Assembly: GCA_944393465.1 (NCBI GenBank)
Contig: CALYAG010000005.1
Coordinates: forward strand, 24,884 to 88,883
From: an uncultured Clostridia bacterium
Lineage (GTDB): Bacteria; Bacillota; Clostridia; TANB77; CAG-508
Direction: 5' to 3'
Length of the DNA stretch: 64,000 bases
Shown here: in pieces, positions 8,489 through 18,500 of the stretch
How positions within the stretch are numbered: position 1 is the stretch's first letter
Layout of the letters: each line of letters begins with the position of its first letter
Notes under the pieces: generated by a model
Seen by the model: the letters and a program-made list of their open reading frames with translations, nothing else
Databases searched by the model: none
What the model was told of the DNA's origin: nothing
Translations under genes and position numbers: made by a program

Positions 8489-9844
8489 CTACTCTCCTTG
8501 AACTTTTTCTTTCAACAAATTATCTTGCAATCCCATAAATAACGTAAAAGCAATTTGTATATTTAAAATTGTTATAATCAAAATTCTATAAACAAAGAAA
8601 CTATGAACATACGAATGATTTTTTAATACAGCATACCATATAAATGGCAAGATTGCTATTATTACAAATATTAAAACTTTCAAAATTTGTATTTTTTCGG
8701 TTTGCTGTTTTTTATGTTTTTTCAAATATATTTCCTTTAATACACCTATAATAGCATATATTGCTAACAATATAAACAAATATTCAATTATACTATTTCC
8801 TAATTTGTTTAAGTTAAGTTTAAATATGTCAAATATGCCTGCACCAACAACATCACCTGCTCTATATAATGCTTGATTTATTGCATCAGACAAAATATGT
8901 TTTCCTAAAGTTATATCTGTAATTAACCATTTAAGTGCCCAGAACAAGCCATATCCTACAACCCAAGCCACACATATTTTTATACAGTCTAAATACAGTT
9001 TTTTATTTTCTTCTTTTATATTTAATAAAACATATATTGGCAATGTTAACCCCAATGTTACTAATGGTGTTGTAAGTAAGTCAAAAAAGCTTGTGCACAT
9101 ACCTATAACTAAAAATACTGATGCAGAATTCTTAAATTTTCCGTTTTTTAATAGTAAAAAAATCATTGCAATTTGAGCTATTATAAACGTTGTTATTTCA
9201 TTCATTGAATTGCATATAACATATAAATTTATTGCTAAAAAAGATAACAAATAAATAATTGCGGTTATAAAGTTAAGCTTTTTTATAATCAAAAATAATG
9301 CAATTAAACTTAAAATTATTGTTAAAACAAATAATAAATTTCTAATCCCCTCTATACTCATTATGGATAAAAGTGGTCTTAAAAATATTAAATATCCATG
9401 CCAATATCTTGTATACTCATAAGAATCTACTATGTTTTCACCATGCATAAGACCATATAATTCTGATACTTGATAAGTGTTCCCATATTCATCTGTATAG
9501 TTTGGACTTGTTCCAATGTGTTTTTGAATTTCTTCATGAAAATTCTGCGTTTGACCAGGTATGTAGTTTTTTCTATCAAGCATCATTGATTCATATGGAT
9601 GATTACTATCTATTGAATAAGCTGTATTTAGCATTAATGCATCAGTAAAATAAAATAATCTTTCTGTTCTAAAAGGAAATTCTATTTCTTGTTCTTCTCC
9701 ATATTGTGCTAAAAATTCAGAAGATTTTCTAACATTATTCTCCAAATTTTTTGATGGTATTAATGAACTTAAAAATAGCAATCCTATTAATATTATCATT
9801 GTAATTATAAAAGTTAATACATACTTTAAAAATGTTTTTAACAT
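8489..9844 (-). CDS. Polytopic membrane protein, possible GT-C type glycosyltransferase
   Basis: A 451-residue protein with one N-terminal membrane segment (about 7-29), a 130-residue external loop containing an aromatic run ending RYWHGYLIFLRPLLS, and about nine further membrane helices. The plan (a large first extracytoplasmic loop, then many helices) resembles polyprenol-phosphate-sugar-dependent GT-C enzymes, but I see no named family motif. Its place at the downstream end of the glycan locus supports a role in surface polysaccharide. It follows the 630-residue membrane protein by 87 bases and precedes polA. Function is inferred. Confidence 0.6.
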   Translation of the reverse strand: MLKTFLKYVLTFIITMIILIGLLFLSSLIPSKNLENNVRKSSEFLAQYGEEQEIEFPFRTERLFYFTDALMLNTAYSIDSNHPYESMMLDRKNYIPGQTQNFHEEIQKHIGTSPNYTDEYGNTYQVSELYGLMHGENIVDSYEYTRYWHGYLIFLRPLLSIMSIEGIRNLLFVLTIILSLIALFLIIKKLNFITAIIYLLSFLAINLYVICNSMNEITTFIIAQIAMIFLLLKNGKFKNSASVFLVIGMCTSFFDLLTTPLVTLGLTLPIYVLLNIKEENKKLYLDCIKICVAWVVGYGLFWALKWLITDITLGKHILSDAINQALYRAGDVVGAGIFDIFKLNLNKLGNSIIEYLFILLAIYAIIGVLKEIYLKKHKKQQTEKIQILKVLIFVIIAILPFIWYAVLKNHSYVHSFFVYRILIITILNIQIAFTLFMGLQDNLLKEKVQGE

Positions 9845-9931
9845 AGTTAATTGTATACCTTTCTCGTATAACTAATGCAGCGTTTTCATAACAAGTTTCT
9901 ATAATTTATAAAAACGCCACATTTTTTATTT

Positions 9932-11824
9932 TTACCAACTTTTATCTGGATTTGCATTTTTTGCTACAATTCCTAATTCTGTTTCATAAACAATATCATA
10001 ATCTTTAAATGTCTCTGTATTTGTTAAATAATATTCATAATCATGTTTTAACAAAATAGCATAATCTGCTTTAAGTAACATTTGTTTTAGTGTAACATAT
10101 GTATAATCTATTCTTGTTTGACCCCACGCAGTTTCTGTTAACCTGTTTGTCAAAAGTTCACCTGTTAAAGGATAACTCCAAGCAATTGCCTTAGGATTGA
10201 ATGCACAAATATATTCAGAATCATTTGGTACATTTTTTAATGCCTCTTTTAAAAACTCTATTTCTGAATTTGTAAATTCTGGCACCACATCAAAAATCAC
10301 ATAATTATTTACACCATATATATCCATAACAGTAAGCAAATTTTCATGTGAGTTTAATTCTTCGTTTTTTAATACTGTTGGAACAAAAATTATATAAGCA
10401 ATTAATATAACTATATACAAACCAGTTAATGCAAATGGCAATATTTTATGTTTTTTGTAAAGATACATAAATGCTCTAAAGTTAAGTATGAACATTATTA
10501 TCCATAGTGTAAAATAGTTTTTTGATAAATAGTAATATGATACTCTATCAAAAGCCCTGCCTATGAGTAATACTATAATAAATAACACATTAAATATAAA
10601 CATCATAGACATAAATTTGTTTTCTTTGAACTTTTTTACTACAACATATAAAGATAATGGAAGTAGTAAAATAAAGTTTGAATACAAATCTGTGTAAATA
10701 TAACCACCTACATTAAATCCACTGTCTATTATTCCTTTGGATGTAGCTAGCACATCTCCGTCTAAAGCATTATCTTTTATTAAAACTTGATAAATACTTG
10801 GTGCCAAATGATAAATGTAACCCAAAAAGAAAGGTACTAGCAATGTTATAGTTAAAGTAAATATATTGCTTTTTGTAAGTATTTTTTTGTCTTTTTGGTA
10901 AGATACTATGCATAAATATATCCATTCTGCAGGATATACAAATGGTACAAACATAAAGTAAGAGCAAAATAGTCCAAAGTTTAGTAAAAATAATATTATT
11001 CTATACCAAGTTCTATTTATTGCACCTTTGCCAATTAAATATATGATTTCTATTATTGCTAAAATAACTGTAAAAGATAAACTCATATATTCAAAGCCAA
11101 AAATTAAGCTATTTAATGGGTATCCCATTATACATAATATGGTAACTATTAAAGCTAAATACTTTGTTTTATCATCTTTTGTAAAATGATTTAGTACAAA
11201 ATATAGTAAATATCCTGTTAAAAATAATATGAATATACCAAATGCCATAAATATTTTGTAATTATCTATATAATCAATTTTACCTTCAAAGCACTTCATT
11301 AAAAGTCCAGAATTTACATATGATGCAAACTTTCTGCATTTAAAGTTTCCATATAAATCATCTTTTGAATTTGATAAAAGTTTTTCTTCATTCATAAACT
11401 TAAGTGATGTTAAAAAATGACAAGATGGATCCGATGATTCATATTTGATGTTAAGTGTTGTTCCATAATTCAAAAATGCTACAAATGTTGTAACTATACC
11501 AATTATAATTATTGCAAAAACATCCATTTTGTTTGATTTGTATTTTTGCAAAACATCACTAGGCCTTTTCTTTCTGTCTTTTGATATGCTTAAACCTAGC
11601 CCAATTGCTAATACTATATTTATTAGTGTTAAAGTTGTTAATGATGACTTTAAATTGAAAAAAGTCAAACAATAACTAAAAAATGCGTTTAAACACATTA
11701 TTAATACAATACTTACTCCAATTGCTCCAAATAAGTTTAGCTTTTTTTCTGTCTTCTTTTTACATAAAAATATTATTTGTAATAAAATAATACTTGCTAC
11801 ATACAATATCCCTTTTAAATTCAT
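9932..11824 (-). CDS. Large polytopic membrane protein, surface glycan locus
   Basis: About 630 residues with some 13 predicted membrane helices in the first 490 residues, then a soluble C-terminal part (about 490-630) containing SYPLTGELLTNRLTE. The long loop after helix four (about 110-180, with SSDPSCHFLTS) may be extracytoplasmic. The overall form resembles GT-C/PMT-like transferases or polymerases of lipid-linked glycans; no catalytic motif is certain. ATG at 11824 is preferred because GGAG lies six bases ahead; the ATG at 11836 has none. It has its own consensus promoter at 11890-11918 after ruvB, so it probably starts a transcript that runs through the 8489 gene and perhaps polA. Confidence 0.6.
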   Translation of the reverse strand: MNLKGILYVASIILLQIIFLCKKKTEKKLNLFGAIGVSIVLIMCLNAFFSYCLTFFNLKSSLTTLTLINIVLAIGLGLSISKDRKKRPSDVLQKYKSNKMDVFAIIIIGIVTTFVAFLNYGTTLNIKYESSDPSCHFLTSLKFMNEEKLLSNSKDDLYGNFKCRKFASYVNSGLLMKCFEGKIDYIDNYKIFMAFGIFILFLTGYLLYFVLNHFTKDDKTKYLALIVTILCIMGYPLNSLIFGFEYMSLSFTVILAIIEIIYLIGKGAINRTWYRIILFLLNFGLFCSYFMFVPFVYPAEWIYLCIVSYQKDKKILTKSNIFTLTITLLVPFFLGYIYHLAPSIYQVLIKDNALDGDVLATSKGIIDSGFNVGGYIYTDLYSNFILLLPLSLYVVVKKFKENKFMSMMFIFNVLFIIVLLIGRAFDRVSYYYLSKNYFTLWIIMFILNFRAFMYLYKKHKILPFALTGLYIVILIAYIIFVPTVLKNEELNSHENLLTVMDIYGVNNYVIFDVVPEFTNSEIEFLKEALKNVPNDSEYICAFNPKAIAWSYPLTGELLTNRLTETAWGQTRIDYTYVTLKQMLLKADYAILLKHDYEYYLTNTETFKDYDIVYETELGIVAKNANPDKSW

Positions 11825-11889
11825 TTGTTTCTCCATTCTAGCTTCATTAGTTTTTATTTTAAATAAGCTTTTTCATATTTTACGATATA

Positions 11890-11918
11890 ATTATACTTAA
11901 AGATTTTATGTTTTTCAA
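11890..11918 (-). promoter_or_regulatory. Promoter upstream of the 9932-11824 gene
   Basis: Minus-strand TTGAAA (11918-11913), 17 bases, TATAAT (11895-11890). It lies between the ruvB stop and the membrane protein start. Confidence 0.75.
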
Positions 11919-11977
11919 TATATTTATTTTTACTAAAATTTAAAAATTACTTATTTCAAAATTTTAGATTATACTCT

Positions 11978-12988
11978 TTAACTTTCCACATTATATTCTA
12001 TTCCTAAATGCTTATATGCTTCTGGAAGAGCTATTCTTCCCCTTGGCGTTCTAGATATGTAACCTATTTGTATTAAATATGGTTCATATACATCTTCTAT
12101 AGTGGTTACTTCTTCACCTAAGGTTGTTGCCAAAGTTTCAATTCCAACAGGTTTTCCTTTATACTTTTCTATCATAGTAGTTAAAAGTCTTCTATCTATT
12201 GTATCTAGGCCCATATCATCTATGTCTAGTTTATTTAATGCTATTTTTGCAATATCTAATGTGATTGTGCCATTTCCAAGAACAGCTGCATAGTCTCTAA
12301 CTCTTTTTAAAAGTCTATTTGCAATTCTAGGTGTTCCTCTTGAACGTTTAGCTATTTCCACAGCTGCATCATTTTCTATTGCAATTTCTAAAATATTTGC
12401 AGACCTTTTTACAATTGTGGTAAGTTCTTCTGCGTTATACAAATCTAGTCTTTCTACTATGCCAAATCTATCTCTAAGTGGTGTAGTTAATGCACCTGCT
12501 CTAGTAGTTGCACCTATTAGAGTAAACTTAGGTAAATCAAGTCTTATTGACCTTGCACTTGGACCCTTTCCTATAATTATGTCAAGTGTAAAATCTTCGA
12601 GTGCAGGATAAAGTATTTCTTCTACACTTTTGTTTAATCTATGTATTTCATCAATAAAAAGCACATCAAATTCAGAAAGATTTGTAAGAAGTGCTGCTAG
12701 GTCGCCAGGCTTTTCTATGGCAGGACCTGATGTTATTTTTAAATTTGAGTTCATTTCATGTGAAATTATGTTTGCAAGTGTGGTTTTACCAAGTCCAGGT
12801 GGTCCATACAATAGTACGTGATCAAGAGGCTCTCCCCTTTTTTTAGCCGCTTCTATATAAACTTTCATATTTTCTTTTACTTTTGTCTGTCCAATATACT
12901 CATTTAATGTTTTGGGTCTAAGTACATTTTCTTGCTGAGATTCCATTTCATCTGCAACATTTGGACTTATTAAGTTCTCTTCATCCAT
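11978..12988 (-). CDS. ruvB: Holliday junction branch migration ATPase RuvB
   Basis: A 336-residue AAA+ motor that, with RuvA, drives branch migration of Holliday junctions. Walker A is GPPGLGKT (62-69), Walker B FIDEIH (111-116), sensor and family segments include [18 protein letters not shown] and the C-terminal winged helix ending [18 protein letters not shown]. Length is normal. ruvA and ruvC are not adjacent. It follows the TagO/WecA-like gene by 12 bases, so it shares that transcript, an unusual placement inside a glycan locus. Confidence 0.97.
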   Translation of the reverse strand: MDEENLISPNVADEMESQQENVLRPKTLNEYIGQTKVKENMKVYIEAAKKRGEPLDHVLLYGPPGLGKTTLANIISHEMNSNLKITSGPAIEKPGDLAALLTNLSEFDVLFIDEIHRLNKSVEEILYPALEDFTLDIIIGKGPSARSIRLDLPKFTLIGATTRAGALTTPLRDRFGIVERLDLYNAEELTTIVKRSANILEIAIENDAAVEIAKRSRGTPRIANRLLKRVRDYAAVLGNGTITLDIAKIALNKLDIDDMGLDTIDRRLLTTMIEKYKGKPVGIETLATTLGEEVTTIEDVYEPYLIQIGYISRTPRGRIALPEAYKHLGIEYNVES

Positions 12989-13000
12989 TTTTTAAACCTC

Positions 13001-14206
13001 TTATTTTTGTCTATTTTGCTTTTTAGTATTTGATTTATTTTTCTTTGCTTTATTATTTATATTTTCTTTATTGCTTTCATTATTTTCTTCTTTGTTTTTA
13101 TTTATTGCATTCTTTTTTTCTTTGTAATTTTGCTTTATACTTTTTATTTCATCATTTTTGAAATTTACCAGCTCTTTGTATCCAATTGCAATAATTGCAA
13201 TTACAATTAATGCAAAAGATAGTGCTTTCCAAATTCCATCATCTATTAAAATTACTGCAAACATTCCAAGTGATGCACTAGCCCCATAAAGTATTGCCAC
13301 TGCTTGTTTTTGTGAAAAGCCCCTTTTCATCAATCTATGATGTAAGTGACCTTTATCTGCTTGAAAAACTGCTTTTAGTGATTTGCCTTTTACAATTCTT
13401 CTTATTATTGCAAAAAGTGTGTCAAAAATAGGAAGTGCTAAAACAAGTATTGGAGCAATTAATACAACAAGTGTAACTGTTTTGGCAACTCCAAGAATTG
13501 AGATTGTTGCTAAACTAAATCCCAAAAATTGCGCTCCCACATCCCCTATAAACGTTTTAGCTGGGTTTAGGTTAAATGGCAAAAAGCCACCAATTGCTCC
13601 TGCTAAAGCTGTTATTAAAATAATTGATATTAATGGAGAATCATTTGTTGAAAATATTATAAGTAAACTTATGCAAGATATAAGTGATACTCCAGAAGAT
13701 AAGCCATCTAATCCATCAATTAAGTTAATAGCATTTGTTATTCCCACAATCCAACCTATTGTTAGTATAAAATTTAAAACTGGATGAATAACTATTTCAT
13801 TTATTGTATCTATTCTTATTCCAAAAAAGTAAACAATTAATGCAGCTAAAACTTGTCCAATTAGCTTTTGCCATGGTTTTAAAGTCTTTACATCATCTGC
13901 ATATGCAAATATGCCCAAAACTATTATTCCAAGCAAAAAACCAAGTAGTTTCATTTTGTAATTTTCTTGACCGTTTAAGTCTAAATTACCCTCAATTGTC
14001 ATTGTTATTATTAAATAAATAGCCGAAACCAAAAATCCTGCAATTACCGCTAAGCCACCAATTCTAGGTACTGGTCTTTTATTTACTCTTCTGTCTGAAG
14101 GATAATCTATAGCTCCAACTTTTTTTGCAAGCTTTATTGTATATGGTACCATAACAAACGATGTTATAAACGCTAGTAAAAATGCAATTGCAATGTCTCC
14201 CCACAT
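13001..14206 (-). CDS. tagO: UDP-GlcNAc:undecaprenyl-phosphate GlcNAc-1-phosphate transferase (TagO/WecA type)
   Basis: A 401-residue integral membrane enzyme of the MraY/WecA/TagO family, which starts lipid-linked glycan synthesis by moving GlcNAc-1-P from UDP-GlcNAc to undecaprenyl phosphate. Family motifs are present in order: AYADDVKTLKPWQK, NAINLIDGLDGLSSG, FIGDVGAQFLG and HLHHRLMKRG (the cytoplasmic sugar-recognition loop). About eleven membrane helices. The last 55 residues are a Lys/Asn-rich tail (EENNESNKENINNKAKK and on) beyond the normal end, probably cytoplasmic and disordered. A strong AGGAGGT site supports the ATG at 14206. It should provide the first step for the glycan exported by the TagGH-like transporter in the same locus. 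Confidence 0.93.
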   Translation of the reverse strand: MWGDIAIAFLLAFITSFVMVPYTIKLAKKVGAIDYPSDRRVNKRPVPRIGGLAVIAGFLVSAIYLIITMTIEGNLDLNGQENYKMKLLGFLLGIIVLGIFAYADDVKTLKPWQKLIGQVLAALIVYFFGIRIDTINEIVIHPVLNFILTIGWIVGITNAINLIDGLDGLSSGVSLISCISLLIIFSTNDSPLISIILITALAGAIGGFLPFNLNPAKTFIGDVGAQFLGFSLATISILGVAKTVTLVVLIAPILVLALPIFDTLFAIIRRIVKGKSLKAVFQADKGHLHHRLMKRGFSQKQAVAILYGASASLGMFAVILIDDGIWKALSFALIVIAIIAIGYKELVNFKNDEIKSIKQNYKEKKNAINKNKEENNESNKENINNKAKKNKSNTKKQNRQK

Positions 14207-14280
14207 AAGGCTTACCTCCTACGTTTAATTTGCCCTTTATTTTCTTCTCATTAGTATAAATTTAAAATTTTTAATATTTT

Positions 14281-15225
14281 TTATTCGTTTTCTTCTCTTT
14301 TTCCATTATACTCATTTACTAAGTAAAGTGGTCTATTTTTTGATGCATTAAATATTCTTCCTAAATATTCACCAATTATGCCAAATAGCAATATTTGAAC
14401 ACCTGAGAAAAACAATACTAGCAAGATTATTGCTTGATAAGCTTGTACTGCTACATCTAGTCTTATGCACTTAACTATTACATATATAAAGTATATGAAT
14501 AGTGCTAAAAATGTAGGTATTGCTATGTATGTAGATATTCTAAGTGGTGATGTAGTAAAAGATGTTATGCCATCTATTGCTAAGTTTACTAACTTTTTGT
14601 AGTTCCACTTTGTTTTTCCTGCAACTCTTGCATCTCTGTCATACATTACTGCTTTTTTCTTGTAGCCTATCCAACTAAACATTGATTTAGAATTACGGTC
14701 TGTTTCTCTAAGTTTTTTTAATGCATTTACACATCTTCTATCTAATAATCTAAAGTCACCCGTATCCTTTTGAATTGGTACTGATGTAAGCATTTGCAAA
14801 ACTCTATAATACATTTTAGATGTAAACTTTTTTAAAAAGCTCTCGCCTGCTCTTGACTTTCTTTGTGCATATACATCATCATATCCTTCTTCCCAATATT
14901 TAATCATTTCTGGAATTAGCTCTGGTGGATCTTGAAGATCTGCATCCATAAATATAACTGCATCACCTGTTGCATAATCTAAGCCTGCAATCATTGCTGT
15001 TTCTTTTCCAAAGTTTCTAGAAAAGTCTACATATGAAATTCTTGGGTCTTTTTCTCTGTACTCTTTAATTAAATTTAAAGTATTATCTTTTGAACCATCA
15101 TTTACAAATAATATTTCAAATTCATAATTATCAATACTGTTCATTAATTTTTCAAGTCTATCATACAAAAATGGTAAAGATTCTTCTTCGTTGTATGCTG
15201 GTACAATTATTGTTATTTTTTTCAT
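14281..15225 (-). CDS. GT2 bactoprenol glycosyltransferase (GtrB/CsbB/DPM1-like)
   Basis: A 314-residue GT2 enzyme with the GT-A domain at the N-terminus (IVPAYNEEESLP; FVNDGSKDNT; DFSRNFGKETAM; the metal motif MDADLQDPP) and two C-terminal membrane helices (about 230-255 and 267-292). This is the form of GtrB/YfdH/CsbB enzymes that charge undecaprenyl phosphate with a hexose for use outside the membrane by GT-C/GtrII-type partners; the GtrII-like protein at 20597 and the DUF2142 proteins are candidate partners. AAAGGAG precedes the ATG. Family firm, sugar unknown. Confidence 0.9.
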   Translation of the reverse strand: MKKITIIVPAYNEEESLPFLYDRLEKLMNSIDNYEFEILFVNDGSKDNTLNLIKEYREKDPRISYVDFSRNFGKETAMIAGLDYATGDAVIFMDADLQDPPELIPEMIKYWEEGYDDVYAQRKSRAGESFLKKFTSKMYYRVLQMLTSVPIQKDTGDFRLLDRRCVNALKKLRETDRNSKSMFSWIGYKKKAVMYDRDARVAGKTKWNYKKLVNLAIDGITSFTTSPLRISTYIAIPTFLALFIYFIYVIVKCIRLDVAVQAYQAIILLVLFFSGVQILLFGIIGEYLGRIFNASKNRPLYLVNEYNGKREENE

Positions 15226-15286
15226 TGTTTAATTTTAGCTCCTTTTCTATTTTTAAATTTTTTATCATAAGCTTTTATTAAAATAA

Positions 15287-16258
15287 TTATTTTTTATTAT
15301 CTTTTGAATTATTTTTTTCTGCTTCTAGTTTACTATTTTTTCTATCTTCAAATTCATTTAATTTTATTTCAAACTCTTGCTTTGATTTGTTTATGGTTGT
15401 TTGCAATATAAGTCCTCCAAAGAACGACTGAACCATGCAAATATAAAAGAATATGCTTGCCATAAAAGAAGGCATTTTTGGTACTAAACCACTATTTACA
15501 TAGTCTATTAAAACTGGTATTAAAAAAGCTGTACCTATTATACCACAAATTAGAGCAATCCATAGAAAAAATGATAAAGGTCTATAATTTTTATATAAAG
15601 TAATAATTGTTTTTATTACTCTTGCACCATCTGCATATGTGTTTAACTTTGAAAAACTGCCCTCTGGCCTATCTCTATATTCTATAATTACATTTTCCCA
15701 ATTTAAGTTTTTGTCTAGTGTATGAATTGTCATTTCTGTTTCTATTTCAAAACCTTTAGAAAGCACTGGAAATGTTTTTACAAACCTGTAGCTAAATGCT
15801 CTGTAGCCTGTCATAACATCCCTTATTTTGCTCTTGTAAATCATATTTATAAGAGCTCTTACTGCTACATTTCCAATATTGTGAAAAGGTCTTTTGTTTT
15901 CTTCAAAATATGTTGAAGATAGCCTGTCCCCTATTACCATATCCACATTTTTGTTTAAAACTAAGTCACACATTTTTCTTGCATCTTCTGCTGGGTATGT
16001 GTCATCTCCATCTGTCATAATGTAGCACTCAGCATCAATTTCTCTAAACATTGATCTTATGACATTGCCTTTGCCTTGTTTTCTTTCATACCTAACAACA
16101 GCTCCAGCTTTTCTTGCAATTTCATCTGTGCCATCTTTTGAATTATTGTCATAAACATAAATTGTAGCTTCTGGCAATTCTCTTTTAAAATCTTTAATAA
16201 CCTTTTCTACTGTTTTTGCTTCATTGTAGCAAGGTATTAATACTGCTATTTTATCCAT
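15287..16258 (-). CDS. GT2 family glycosyltransferase with C-terminal membrane helices
   Basis: About 323 residues. GT-A domain with LIPCYNEAKTV, DNNSKDGTDE, KQGKGNVIRSMF and the metal-binding DGDDTYPAEDA, followed by two hydrophobic segments (about 228-250 and 262-285) and a charged tail. This pattern matches polyprenol-phosphate mannosyl/glucosyltransferase relatives (DPM1-like, subfamily without GtrB ending). ATG at 16258 chosen since AGAAAGGA lies nine bases ahead and the family alignment begins there (MDKIAVLIPCYNE). It is 61 bases upstream of the other GT2 gene. A long palindromic element sits just upstream at 16302-16387. Confidence 0.88.
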   Translation of the reverse strand: MDKIAVLIPCYNEAKTVEKVIKDFKRELPEATIYVYDNNSKDGTDEIARKAGAVVRYERKQGKGNVIRSMFREIDAECYIMTDGDDTYPAEDARKMCDLVLNKNVDMVIGDRLSSTYFEENKRPFHNIGNVAVRALINMIYKSKIRDVMTGYRAFSYRFVKTFPVLSKGFEIETEMTIHTLDKNLNWENVIIEYRDRPEGSFSKLNTYADGARVIKTIITLYKNYRPLSFFLWIALICGIIGTAFLIPVLIDYVNSGLVPKMPSFMASIFFYICMVQSFFGGLILQTTINKSKQEFEIKLNEFEDRKNSKLEAEKNNSKDNKK

Positions 16259-16301
16259 TCTAATTTCCTTTCTAAAAAATTGTAATATTATTATTCTACT
16301 T

Positions 16302-16387
16302 TGTTGCAATATACATTCTCTCCTATTTCACGGCGCGGGTCGCTGCTTGCTCCAGCTTGTGAAATATCGAGAACATATATTGCAACA
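16302..16387. repeat. Long palindromic element A with GC-rich core
   Basis: Outer arms of about 19 bp (TGTTGCAATATA...TTCTC against GAGAA...TATATTGCAACA), inner arms ATTTCAC/GTGAAAT, and a GC-rich core GGTCGCTGCTTGCT in an AT-rich gap. The core reappears at 55010-55022 in element C with different arms. Confidence 0.75.
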
Positions 16388-16412
16388 TTTGTATAATGCT
16401 TTTACAATTTTT

Positions 16413-18467
16413 TTAAATATACGTAATTACTGCTGTTAAAATTGCAACAGTGTTAAGTAAAACTCCAGCATATGAAATAACTTTTACCAAGTTTATTTTT
16501 CCACTTTCTTTTACTAACTTATTCTGTCCTAATACTAACATAAATGGTAGTAATAATTCAATAAAATATCTGCCTTGAACACCATTTATATAATAATTTT
16601 TTAATGTTGACCATTGCATATAAATGCTTGTATAAATTAAACCACATATAATAAACAAAATAACTGAAATTGTTATTTTCATTTTTTTATCCAATTTGTC
16701 TTTTATGTCTTTATCAAATAACACAATCATCACAAAAATTATAATATATGCAATAACATTTATCCAGCCAACTCTTACCATTTCTATATGTTCCATATAT
16801 CCGCCAAATAATTGCATTAAATACAAGTCAAAATCATGATATAAAGTATAGAAACATATTCTTAAATATTCTATTGGATTAGATAAAATATTTAATTTTT
16901 GTGCATCAGATTTATTGTTGTCTATTAAGCTTAAATGTGTTGATGCAACTCCTAACCAAGCTAGGTTTGCTATAATAGGTAAGGCTACTGCTAGCACGCA
17001 CATAAGTACTCTATCACGCTTTTTGCTATATTTTTCTTTTGGTATAAGCAAAGTTAAAAGTGCAAATGGCACATATACTATTTTGCATAGTCCCAAAACT
17101 ACTCCAATAACTGAGAGAACTACAATATTTTTTATAGTAATTTTTTCTTTGCCAAATATAAGTTTAAGTAAATATGTAATAAACAATATGCTTGAAGTTA
17201 TAGTTAGTGCATCTGGCGATACTGACGCTATTTGCGACAAAGTAGTTGGAATTATTGCTATAAAGAATATTATATTTTTTCCAAATGGTATTATTTTTAT
17301 TGCCAAGTATAGTAAAAATACTGAAACAAGTAAATTTACTATTCTTGTTATATAAAACATAATTAACAAATTATTTGTAAATAATGACACTATTCTTATA
17401 GTTAGTGCTTGAGGCAAATATGGAAGTGGTGAATAAACTGCCATATATTCTCCACCAACAGTTATGGCGTTTTCTTCATCTACTTCTACATCTGCTGACC
17501 TTATTATATCATCATAATAAGTAGCATTTAAGTATCTTTCTTCAATATTATAATCTTCATGCAAAACATCACTAAAGGCTGCTGGAATAGTTGTTATAGA
17601 ATGTTCATCTATGATTGGCGTATTAAAAATTCCAGTTGAAATTTCATACGCCCTAAAGAAATGTGCATGTTCATCATGACCTCTATACATAGGAACTACA
17701 AACACATATGCTAGTCCCAAAACTAAAGTTGTGCAAATAAATAATTTTTCAAATTTAAACTCTTTAAACATTAGTAAGTAAAGTGCCACTATTGCTACAA
17801 TTGTTACTCCAATTAAAGCTACTGTAAAAATAATATTTGCATATCTACTATAATAATAAATTTCAAAACTTAAACTTCCGCTTTGTTCTACTCCATTTAT
17901 TGTAAAAGTACCATTTTCATAAGTTTTTGTAGTATTATATAAAACAGGGTTTGTACTGCTTCCATTTTCATATGTTACAACTATTTCATATTCTTTATCT
18001 TTTGAATTTGGTTGTTTATCAAAAGCAAATTTATATTTAGTATCAGATTGAACGGGCTCGTCATAAATGCTATTATACTCAGCAATTGTTGTGTTATTTT
18101 CTTTGTCGATTATTTTTATATTTATTGGGTCTTTGCTATAAGTTCTAAAAGATTTGTCAAACCCTATTGCAATGGCTTCTAAATTATTTCTTGTAGAGAC
18201 AAAACTTTGCACTACTTCTACTTTGCCATCTAAGTTAGTGCTTGAAGGTTCTTCATTTTGCTCGTTACTTGCTGATTCAGCGCTTTCATCATTTTTTAGG
18301 CTTCTGTCATAAGATAAGTAATTTTCTGTATAATAGCTTCTTTCATTATATATAAAATTACTATACATAACTACATCAATGACTAATATAATTAATATAA
18401 ATACTATAAATAGTATTTTTTTGTTTGAATTAATTGTATTTTTTATTAATTTCATGTTTTTTAACAT
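16413..18467 (-). CDS. DUF2142 family membrane protein (paralogue 1)
   Basis: A 684-residue polytopic protein of the DUF2142 family. Visible family hallmarks are GHDEHAHFFRAYEIS (corresponding to the family's DExxHF motif), SVSPDALTITSS and VQGRYFIELLLPFML near the C-terminus. There is one N-terminal helix, a 170-residue external loop, then about 11 helices. The conserved acidic motif in the first large loop and topology resemble GT-C glycosyltransferases, and these genes usually lie in teichoic acid or polysaccharide loci, so a role in adding a sugar outside the membrane is plausible. It follows its paralogue by 33 bases; GGGGAG precedes the ATG. Confidence 0.85.
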   Translation of the reverse strand: MLKNMKLIKNTINSNKKILFIVFILIILVIDVVMYSNFIYNERSYYTENYLSYDRSLKNDESAESASNEQNEEPSSTNLDGKVEVVQSFVSTRNNLEAIAIGFDKSFRTYSKDPINIKIIDKENNTTIAEYNSIYDEPVQSDTKYKFAFDKQPNSKDKEYEIVVTYENGSSTNPVLYNTTKTYENGTFTINGVEQSGSLSFEIYYYSRYANIIFTVALIGVTIVAIVALYLLMFKEFKFEKLFICTTLVLGLAYVFVVPMYRGHDEHAHFFRAYEISTGIFNTPIIDEHSITTIPAAFSDVLHEDYNIEERYLNATYYDDIIRSADVEVDEENAITVGGEYMAVYSPLPYLPQALTIRIVSLFTNNLLIMFYITRIVNLLVSVFLLYLAIKIIPFGKNIIFFIAIIPTTLSQIASVSPDALTITSSILFITYLLKLIFGKEKITIKNIVVLSVIGVVLGLCKIVYVPFALLTLLIPKEKYSKKRDRVLMCVLAVALPIIANLAWLGVASTHLSLIDNNKSDAQKLNILSNPIEYLRICFYTLYHDFDLYLMQLFGGYMEHIEMVRVGWINVIAYIIIFVMIVLFDKDIKDKLDKKMKITISVILFIICGLIYTSIYMQWSTLKNYYINGVQGRYFIELLLPFMLVLGQNKLVKESGKINLVKVISYAGVLLNTVAILTAVITYI

Positions 18468-18500
18468 CTAGCTCCCCTCATTAAATTTACGTTTATAAAA

